From an uncultured Pseudomonadota bacterium (GTDB taxonomy: Bacteria; Myxococcota_A; UBA9042; CAIXZC01), in NCBI GenBank assembly GCA_937884235.1, contig CALGBT010000628.1:1-10800 (forward strand): a DNA stretch of 10,800 bases, read 5' to 3'. Shown here piece after piece: positions 5,889-10,800 of this stretch (within the stretch, counting starts at the first letter, position 1; each line of letters opens with the position of its first letter). Made by a program: the position numbers and the translations under genes. The notes beneath the pieces are model-generated. The model was not told the origin of the DNA, searched no databases, and saw nothing but the letters and a program-made list of their open reading frames with translations.

Positions 5889-6944
5889 ATGTGTGCACAC
5901 AATCGGCAGATGTTCTGGTTCGCCACGCTGCTGGCGGGATGCCTCATTGTTGTCGGGGGCTGCAACCGCCCGCGCAAGGTTGATACGGCGGCCCGGGACA
6001 AGGCGCAAGAACCGGCACCGGCTCATCCCGGAACCGATGTAGACGGCCCCGGCACGGCAGTCGAAGATACCGTTGCGACCCCCCCAGAAGTATCTGAGAA
6101 GGTCGCGTCAGAGGCGGACCAGATTGGTGGGACGGCGCTGATTCCGGACGCCGGCGCTACTGTTGAGGGCCCCGGCACCATGGTGCCGGATGACCTGACT
6201 GAGCGACTCAAGCGGCTGAAGTTCCAGGCCCGACGAGAGGTCATGGCCGCCCGGACAACCATCGAGAACATTCCCTCCTACGCCCGCTCCCTGGAGAAGT
6301 TCGAGCGGGAATTCGAGCAATGGGGCATGTACGCTGAAGTTCCTGTGGAGCCGCGCCATGACGAGTTGAAGAGTGCCATTGCGGAGGTGGTTGCAAAGCT
6401 CGACTTGGAGTTGCTCTACTACAACATTGTGGAGCCTGAGGCTAAGCCGCGCAGGCTTCCCGACGTCATCCATGGCGACAAGTCGTTTGACTTCGAAGAT
6501 GACGACATCCGCCATGCCTTCCAGGTGACGATTCGCGTCAACAAGGCCGAGCGTGAGCAGTTGGTGAAGCTCATTGCCGGGTTGAAGGACTTAGAGCGAA
6601 TGTTGCTGATTCGCCGGGTCAAGGCCCTGCCGGACGGCAATCTGGTAAACATGGAGGCATACTGGTTTGGGGAGGAGCGCTACCCATTGCATCAAGTAGT
6701 GCCTCGCAACTTGAAGACGGAAATGGAGCAACTGGGGGTCACAGGCAGTATGGAGGAAGTGCTGCGGCAGGATTCCGTGGGATACCTGCAGAATGCGGCG
6801 CTCTCATACCGCGAATTGAATTCTTCACTGGCAAAGGTCAATGAAGCAATGGGACTGCTTTCCCGCAGCAAGTTCCTCGAGGCGCGTTCATCTTTTTACC
6901 GACGAGCAGCCGAGGCAGCGGCCGGCACTCCGCCTATTCCCTAG
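5889..6944 (+). CDS. Predicted lipoprotein of unknown function, possible PilO-like C-terminal fold
   Basis: A 351-residue protein starting at the ATG at 5889, which has a GGGGGA ribosome site; the longer GTG start at 5862 would leave almost no leader after the candidate promoter. Residues 9-24 form a signal helix ending in the lipobox VVGGC, lipidated at C25. Residues 35-101 are Pro/Ala/Glu-rich and probably unstructured, with a repeated VDGPGTAV / VEGPGTMV unit at 51-58 and 92-99. A helical part (103-175) has coiled-coil character. Residues 207-262 (HAFQVTIRVNK, LVKLIAGLKDLERMLLIRRV, GNLVNMEAYWFGEE) have the strand-helix-strand layout of the PilO/GspM ferredoxin-like domain; this is a weak impression. 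The rest (270-345) is helical. I do not recognise the family. It lies 97 bases before hxsD on the same strand, with a candidate promoter between them, so a link to the HXS cluster is unproven. Confidence 0.78.
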   Translation: MCAHNRQMFWFATLLAGCLIVVGGCNRPRKVDTAARDKAQEPAPAHPGTDVDGPGTAVEDTVATPPEVSEKVASEADQIGGTALIPDAGATVEGPGTMVPDDLTERLKRLKFQARREVMAARTTIENIPSYARSLEKFEREFEQWGMYAEVPVEPRHDELKSAIAEVVAKLDLELLYYNIVEPEAKPRRLPDVIHGDKSFDFEDDDIRHAFQVTIRVNKAEREQLVKLIAGLKDLERMLLIRRVKALPDGNLVNMEAYWFGEERYPLHQVVPRNLKTEMEQLGVTGSMEEVLRQDSVGYLQNAALSYRELNSSLAKVNEAMGLLSRSKFLEARSSFYRRAAEAAAGTPPIP

Positions 6945-6974
6945 GCCTGCGCCGGGGCTTCACCCCATTTGCCG

Positions 6975-7003
6975 TTGTGTTCTGGAAAGGGAGTGCTTAG
7001 TAT
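6975..7003 (+). promoter_or_regulatory. Candidate promoter of the HXS cluster
   Basis: In the 97-base gap before hxsD, TTGTGT (6975-6980) is separated by 17 bases from TAGTAT (6998-7003). The -35 matches the sigma-70 consensus at three of six positions and the -10 at four of six. Transcription would start near 7010, leaving a leader of about 30 bases that holds the GGAGG and GAGGG ribosome sites. The same TAGTAT hexamer occurs in the two other promoter-sized gaps of the window. Confidence 0.35.
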
Positions 7004-7041
7004 TCGGCAGCGGAAGATTCAGGGAGGAAACGAGGGTCGAT

Positions 7042-7437
7042 ATGCAAAAAGAGATTACTATCAATCAGAAGCTCTATCCCTTGGAGGTTATCTACTCCAC
7101 GGCCTACATCTACATTGACCGGTGCTATGTACTGCTGGAGAAGCCGGGAAAGGACCAGGTTTCCGTTCGCCTCAAGGCCAAGCCGGACTGCGACGAGGCC
7201 ACCTTCGCTGAGCTGGTCGGAGAGTTCGAGAACGAGTTGCTCAACCAGACGTTGCGCCGCAAGGTGGCGCAGCGAACTGAGGGGGTGCGGGAGGCCATCG
7301 TCCACCGTGCACTCTTCTCTGCCATGCCTGAGTCCATTGACCTGAGTCTCGATGACGATGATGGCGATTACCTCGATGACCCCCTGGGTATCGCGGTGCC
7401 GTGGGAGGACAAGTTCGGGCAGGAGAAGGACGAATGA
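7042..7437 (+). CDS. hxsD: His-Xaa-Ser system protein HxsD
   Basis: A 131-residue protein starting at the ATG at 7042, with GAGGG 6 bases upstream. Residues 5-35 (ITINQKLYPLEVIYSTAYIY, then IDRCYVLLE) carry the HxsD opening: a beta strand, 'KLYPLEAIY-AAY-F-DRAYV-L'. The middle (EFENELLNQTLRRKVAQRTEGVREAIVHRAL, starting at 61) corresponds to the motif recalled as LLNDYxLRE, here with the LLN kept and later positions diverged. The tail (98-131) is strongly acidic and not typical. HxsD is a small, soluble accessory protein always found with the HXS radical SAM maturases; its biochemical role is unknown, but a role in holding or presenting the precursor is plausible. Its stop overlaps the next start by 4 bases. 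The identification rests on sequence pattern and on the neighbouring HxsB and repeat protein. Confidence 0.85.
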   Translation: MQKEITINQKLYPLEVIYSTAYIYIDRCYVLLEKPGKDQVSVRLKAKPDCDEATFAELVGEFENELLNQTLRRKVAQRTEGVREAIVHRALFSAMPESIDLSLDDDDGDYLDDPLGIAVPWEDKFGQEKDE

Positions 7438-7646
7438 AGACGGTGGTCCTCAATCGAAAACTCTATGGTGCTACAGCCGTGCGATCTGCCGCTGAGGATT
7501 TTGCGGAGTTGGCCACGATCGTTGTGGACTCCTCGGGGCAAGACATAGCGGTCACTTTCGACGAGATAGACCCCGACGTGGCCGAGGTGCTGGTGGACGA
7601 GTTTCTGAATTTTGCGCTGGCTGCCACCGTTGGCGGGCGAGGATAG
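7434..7646 (+). CDS. Half-length HxsD paralogue
   Basis: A 70-residue protein whose ATG overlaps the hxsD stop (ATGA), with GGAGAAGGA just upstream; an upstream ATG/GTG at 7401 would run inside hxsD. It is a visible paralogue of the preceding gene product: VLNRKLYGATAVRSAAEDFA (5-24) lines up with ITINQKLYPLEVIYSTAYIY, IVVDSSGQDIAVTFDEID (29-46) with YVLLEKPGKDQVSVRLKAKP, and VAEVLVDEFLNFAL (49-62) with FAELVGEFENELLN. It stops where the longer protein continues into its LRR helix and acidic tail. It is therefore the N-terminal HxsD fold alone, about the size of a PqqD-like chaperone domain; that comparison is one of size and role only. Translation is probably coupled to hxsD and followed 4 bases later by hxsB. 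It may form a heterodimer with HxsD or bind the precursor leader. Confidence 0.8.
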   Translation: MKTVVLNRKLYGATAVRSAAEDFAELATIVVDSSGQDIAVTFDEIDPDVAEVLVDEFLNFALAATVGGRG

Positions 7647-7650
7647 AACA

Positions 7651-9141
7651 ATGGCATTGGGATTGGAAGTGGCGAAGGGCAAGGCCCTCAAGGAACTACA
7701 GCCGTTCAGGTACGGTCAACTCAACGACAAGGTATTAGTCACCAATGAGGTTGGGGAGTTTGCTTTGCTCACGAGTGCCGAGTTTGCGGCCTTTGTGGAT
7801 GGCGTTCTGCCGACCGACTCGGACAAGTACGCCGAATTGGCGAAGAAGCACTTCTTCCGGAACGAGGAGACTACCAACGCGTTGGCCCGTAGCTATGCTC
7901 GGAAGAATGCCTTTCTTTTTCATGGTCCTTACCTGCATATCATGATCGTGACCCTGCGGTGCAACGAAGTCTGTGTTTACTGTCACGCCTCCCGTCGGGA
8001 CATGGCTGAGACTAGCTTCGACATGACTCCAGAGATTGCGGCCTCGGTGGTGGACACGATCTTCGCCAGTCCCAGTGAGTCCATCACCATTGAGTTCCAG
8101 GGTGGCGAACCGCTGGCCAACTGGGAGACTGTCCGCTTTGTCATTGATTATGCTGTGGAGAAGAACCGGACTGCCGGGAAGCGACTAGAGTTCAGCCTGG
8201 TAACGAATATGGCTTTGATGGACGATGACAAGTTGGCCCACTTGATGGCCAACAATGTGCAACTCTGCACATCTGTTGACGGCCCCAAGGCGATCCATGA
8301 TGCCAATAGGCGTCTCTTCAATCGCAGCTCCTATGATGAGGCGGTGCAGTGGCTGCGCAAGGCAGACCAGTGCTACATTGAGAAGGGCCTTGACCCCGAT
8401 CTGTATCACGTTGAAGCGCTGCTGACGGTAACTCGCGACACCCTGGCTCACCCGCGCGGCGTCATTGATGAGTACGTTCGCCTGGGTCGCAAGGCCATCT
8501 TTCTGCGGCCCCTCAACCCCTTTGGCTTCGCCAAGAAGACCTTCGACAAGGTCGGGTACACGTCAGCGGAGTTCCTTGATTTCTATTTGGAATCTCTCGA
8601 CTACATGATTGATTTGAATCGTCAAGGCGTGGAGATTCTGGAGCGCACTGCGGCGATTCTGTTAACCAAGATGCTTACTCCATTTGATCCCAACTACCTC
8701 GATTTGCGTTCTCCCTGCGGCGCTGGCATTGGCCAGATCGCCTACAACTACGATGGCTCGGTCTTCACTTGCGACGAAGGTCGGATGTTGCACCAGATGG
8801 GCGACGATGCATTTCAGATCGGGTCCATCCCCGAGAACAGTTATAAGGAGTTGATCGAGAGCCCGACGGTCAAGGCTCTCGCCGTGGCATCCTGCCTCGA
8901 CAACATCCCGCACTGCTCGGAGTGTGTGTACAAGCCCTATTGTGGCGTTTGTCCGGTCTATAACTACGCCGAGCAGGGGGGCGTATTCGGGCAAATGCCT
9001 ACCAACGAGCGGTGCAAGATCTATGGGTCGATTCTAGAGGCTCTTTTCCGCCGCATTGCTGAGGGTGACGAGGAAGTACTTGACATTTTTTCGAAGTGGA
9101 CGATAGTTAGAGACAGGAGCGTATTCTTTACGCACGACTAG
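7651..9141 (+). CDS. hxsB: HXS-system radical SAM/SPASM maturase HxsB
   Basis: A 496-residue radical SAM peptide maturase, started at the ATG at 7651 (GAGGA 8 bases upstream) rather than the in-frame codon at 7612 inside the preceding gene. The N-terminal part (15-70; LQPFRYGQLNDKVLVTNEVGEFALL) is the HxsB pattern '-PFRF--L----LLTN--GE---L'. The radical SAM motif is TLRCNEVCVYCHASR with C104, C108 and C111 binding the SAM [4Fe-4S] cluster; FQGGEPL (149-155) is the SAM-contacting GGEP. The C-terminal SPASM domain has C356, C374, C415, C422, C425, C431, C434 and C455, including Cx2Cx5Cx2C at 422-434, enough for two auxiliary Fe-S clusters. Such enzymes make carbon-carbon or carbon-heteroatom links or epimerise residues in ribosomal peptides; the precise HxsB reaction is not known to me. 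The repeat precursor gene follows 35 bases downstream. Confidence 0.92.
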   Translation: MALGLEVAKGKALKELQPFRYGQLNDKVLVTNEVGEFALLTSAEFAAFVDGVLPTDSDKYAELAKKHFFRNEETTNALARSYARKNAFLFHGPYLHIMIVTLRCNEVCVYCHASRRDMAETSFDMTPEIAASVVDTIFASPSESITIEFQGGEPLANWETVRFVIDYAVEKNRTAGKRLEFSLVTNMALMDDDKLAHLMANNVQLCTSVDGPKAIHDANRRLFNRSSYDEAVQWLRKADQCYIEKGLDPDLYHVEALLTVTRDTLAHPRGVIDEYVRLGRKAIFLRPLNPFGFAKKTFDKVGYTSAEFLDFYLESLDYMIDLNRQGVEILERTAAILLTKMLTPFDPNYLDLRSPCGAGIGQIAYNYDGSVFTCDEGRMLHQMGDDAFQIGSIPENSYKELIESPTVKALAVASCLDNIPHCSECVYKPYCGVCPVYNYAEQGGVFGQMPTNERCKIYGSILEALFRRIAEGDEEVLDIFSKWTIVRDRSVFFTHD

Positions 9142-9176
9142 GTCTTAACTGGCCCCGCATCAGGGAGGACGGCAAC

Positions 9177-9536
9177 ATGAAGAAGGACAAGCTGCCGAAG
9201 TTGAAGAAGAAGGTGAAGGATTTCCTTTCCAGCGAGGAAGGGAAGATCACCAGGAAGCAGGCGGCACAGATTTCCACCTTTCTCCTAATGGCGGGAACGG
9301 CAACGGGGCACGCCCTGGGGTCGGAACATGCAGTGGGCGGCGAGAATCTGGAAGGACTGGAAGTCACGGCAGCGGGCCACTGCTCGCATGGCTCGCACGG
9401 TTCACACGGTTCGCACGGCTCGCATGGCTCGCACGGCTCGCATGGCTCGCACGGGTCCCATGGGTCCCACGGGTCCCACGGGTCTCACGGGTCGCATGGT
9501 TCCCACGGGTCGCACGGCTCTCACGGGTCCTGGTAG
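9177..9536 (+). CDS. hxsA: His-Xaa-Ser repeat precursor protein (HxsA type)
   Basis: A 119-residue precursor with AGGGAGGA 7 bases before the ATG. The leader part is Lys-rich (MKKDKLPKLKKKVKDFLSSE, 1-20), followed by EGKITRKQAAQISTF, and a moderately hydrophobic stretch (about 31-48) that is weak as a membrane segment or signal peptide. A linker (49-67) leads to one His-Cys-Ser (68-70), 16 uninterrupted His-Gly-Ser triplets (71-118) and a terminal Trp-119. HxsA proteins are the presumed substrates of the HXS radical SAM enzymes, with His and Ser side chains of the HxS repeats as candidate modification sites. This copy is unusually regular (only Gly in the middle position). C69 is the only cysteine in the protein. 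Positioned between hxsB and a second radical SAM gene, it is very likely their target. Product, export route and final modification are unknown. Confidence 0.9.
   Translation: MKKDKLPKLKKKVKDFLSSEEGKITRKQAAQISTFLLMAGTATGHALGSEHAVGGENLEGLEVTAAGHCSHGSHGSHGSHGSHGSHGSHGSHGSHGSHGSHGSHGSHGSHGSHGSHGSW
9378..9530 (+). repeat. 17-copy 9-base tandem repeat encoding HCS + (HGS)16
   Basis: Seventeen in-frame 9-base units: the first encodes His-Cys-Ser, the next 16 His-Gly-Ser. Codon use varies (CAT/CAC; GGC, GGT or GGG; TCG, TCA, TCC or TCT) while the residues do not change. Units 1-7 mostly use GGC TCG, units 8-16 mostly GGG with TCC, TCT or TCG, so the array looks like two older blocks that each expanded and then drifted. 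Confidence 0.95.
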
Positions 9537-9609
9537 ACTTCTCACCGGAACGGTTAACCTCCAAACCGCTCCCTGAGCCACTGCCAGCATTCAGGCCACG
9601 CCCGCTCTT

Positions 9610-9615
9610 GAGGTG
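9610..9615 (+). promoter_or_regulatory. Ribosome-binding site supporting the GTG start at 9618
   Basis: GAGGTG lies just before the GTG at 9618, with the GAGG core 4 bases away. An in-frame stop (TGA, 9609-9611) overlaps it, so no longer start exists, and the first conserved cysteine comes only 14 residues after the GTG. Confidence 0.6.
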
Positions 9616-9617
9616 AT

Positions 9618-10800
9618 GTGTCAGAGCCTTCGCTGCTTACTATCGAAACCGGTACCCGTTGTAACAACAGGTGTGCTTTCTGCCCGCAGCACTTCTTGCG
9701 AATCCAAGCATTGCAAACACTGGAGTTGTCCACCAAGCAGATTCTGCAGCGCATGCGCGAGGGGCGGCAGCAGCACCATCGGCGAATAGCACTGACTGGT
9801 GGCGAGCCCACGGTAAGGGCTGACCTGGTGCACCTGGTCAAGGCGGCCCGAGAGATGGGATACGATGAGATCGGGCTGACTACCAATGGTCGGATGCTCT
9901 CCTCCCGTGATCACGCTAATGACCTTCTTGATGCCGGACTGAATCGACTCTCATTCTCGTTGCATTCGGCTGAGGCTCCCATCCACGACCGCCTCAGCGG
10001 CGTAGCGGGTGCGCACCAGCAGCTTCTCGACGGCATTGCGGAAATCGGCGCAGCAGCACGGCGCAAGGGGGCGGAGTTGCAACTCCACTCCGTTTCTTTG
10101 CTGCTCCCCGAGACCATCGATGCAATGGCGGAGACCGTGGGTCTGGCGGCCCGCCTGGGGGCTTGCATTCACATCCTGCAACCCTTCATCGCGGCCCGGG
10201 CCAACCTCAATGTGGCCCAAAGCTACTTCGTGGAACAGGATGCACTGGTTGCTGCAGTGGCTACCGCGGCGCGGGTCGCGCAGCAGCATGGGACTCGGGT
10301 CAAACCGTACAACATACCGTATTGCTGGCTCGACTCACTTGAAGGCATAGAGGTCCAGGAGTACTCCCTGGCTACACACAAGCGGCACCAGCAGACCGCT
10401 TCCCAGGAACTGACCGCCAGGCAGGCGCAGTTCTTCCCGCTACCGCAATGCCCCACCTGCCCGACTCCTTGCCCCGGGGTGCGCCTCGAGCACTACCCGC
10501 GGGAGCAGATGGTAGCGGAGATTCTGGACGACCTCGATTGCTATCGCGCCCCCCGGCTGGTGCTGCCGGCGACTGACCTGCTACCGGAGCCCGCCTTGGA
10601 CCAGGTTCTCGCCACCTTGAAGAACCTGGGGCGGGAGATTGTCCCGATGGTTGGCGGCTACCACTGGTGTCAGCCCGACCAACTGGCATCCGTGCTTGCC
10701 AACAACGCCGCGGAAGTTGTCTTGCTGTTGCGCACTGCATGGGAGGACCCCGAAGGAGGAGAACCAGAGCCCGGAAACGAAGATGTCATATTGCACCTGG
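9618..10800 (+). CDS. Second radical SAM enzyme of the HXS cluster, 3' end outside window
   Basis: An open frame from the GTG at 9618 runs without a stop to the window end, giving 394 residues so far. The radical SAM motif is ETGTRCNNRCAFCPQ with C15, C19 and C22. ALTGGEPTV (58-66) is the GGEP motif, LTTNGRML (87-94) and RLSFSLHSAEAPIHDRLSG (110-128) are typical TIM-barrel strands. A second cysteine group, C278, C281 and C285 in QCPTCPTPCPG, with C236, may bind another cluster. Residues from about 310 (PRLVLPATDLLPEPALDQVL) look like an extra domain that continues past the edge. The position matches the second maturase HxsC of known HXS loci, but I do not see the CSQPP-like continuation of the radical SAM motif that I recall for HxsC, and the protein is longer, so I leave it without a symbol. 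It probably acts on the HGS-repeat protein together with HxsB. Confidence 0.87.
   Translation, partial: MSEPSLLTIETGTRCNNRCAFCPQHFLRIQALQTLELSTKQILQRMREGRQQHHRRIALTGGEPTVRADLVHLVKAAREMGYDEIGLTTNGRMLSSRDHANDLLDAGLNRLSFSLHSAEAPIHDRLSGVAGAHQQLLDGIAEIGAAARRKGAELQLHSVSLLLPETIDAMAETVGLAARLGACIHILQPFIAARANLNVAQSYFVEQDALVAAVATAARVAQQHGTRVKPYNIPYCWLDSLEGIEVQEYSLATHKRHQQTASQELTARQAQFFPLPQCPTCPTPCPGVRLEHYPREQMVAEILDDLDCYRAPRLVLPATDLLPEPALDQVLATLKNLGREIVPMVGGYHWCQPDQLASVLANNAAEVVLLLRTAWEDPEGGEPEPGNEDVILHL

Noticed and set aside
9378..9530. The tandem repeat as a CRISPR array or a noncoding satellite.
   Set aside because: Units are 9 bases with no spacers and are in frame within a gene with its own start, stop and ribosome site.
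9543..9570. Small inverted repeat (CGGTT ... AACCG) after hxsA, as an attenuator that would favour precursor over the downstream enzyme.
   Set aside because: The stem is only 5 bases and there is no T-tract; the idea is attractive but the sequence does not support it.
9328..9576. A collagen-like Gly-Pro-Thr pattern and Met-Ala-Arg-Thr repeats in another plus frame.
   Set aside because: Any 9-base tandem repeat gives three-residue periodicity in every frame. Only the HGS frame has a good ribosome site, a plausible leader and residues that stay constant despite codon changes.
9554..9886. A 110-codon open frame on the minus strand.
   Set aside because: It is antisense to the second radical SAM gene, whose plus frame carries CNNRCAFC and GGEP motifs and stays open for about 1.2 kb.

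Overview
The window is a GC-rich (roughly 58-60% by eye) bacterial chromosome segment with compact, operon-like coding. Three predicted lipoproteins, a Cys-rich secreted mini-protein, NfeD/stomatin membrane proteins, TlyA and a long-form quinolinate synthase suggest a Gram-negative bacterium. The Cys-rich lipoprotein style is most familiar from deltaproteobacteria in the broad sense (Myxococcota-like or an uncultured relative). That placement is an inference from gene style, not from a marker gene.

Region 1 (2-3253, + strand) is a tight operon of five genes with gaps of 4-16 bases: the 3' part of an M29-type metallo-aminopeptidase (its start lies upstream of the window), a Cys-rich lipoprotein, a PDZ-domain lipoprotein, quinolinate synthase nadA, and an exported protein that reads as a trypsin/HtrA-like domain with all three catalytic residues replaced. 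Region 2 (3243-5811, - strand) holds nfeD-qmcA (membrane quality-control pair, 4-base overlap) and, in a separate unit, xseB-tlyA (exonuclease VII small subunit and S4-domain rRNA 2'-O-methyltransferase, 20-base overlap). Region 1 and region 2 converge and overlap by 11 bases.

Region 3 (5889-6944, + strand) is an unrecognised lipoprotein with a possible PilO-like C-terminal fold, divergent from xseB.

Region 4 (7042 to the window end, + strand) is the most interesting part: a variant His-Xaa-Ser (HXS) peptide-maturation cluster. It encodes HxsD, a half-length HxsD paralogue, the SPASM radical SAM maturase HxsB, a 119-residue precursor (HxsA type) that ends in one His-Cys-Ser, 16 perfect His-Gly-Ser triplets and a final Trp, and a second, divergent radical SAM enzyme that starts at a GTG at 9618 and runs open off the window end. 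By analogy with other HXS loci, the two radical SAM enzymes and the HxsD proteins are expected to act on the repeat precursor. The chemistry and product of HXS systems are, to my knowledge, not established.

No tRNA, rRNA, insertion sequence or CRISPR array was seen, and no gene-free stretch exceeds 300 bases.
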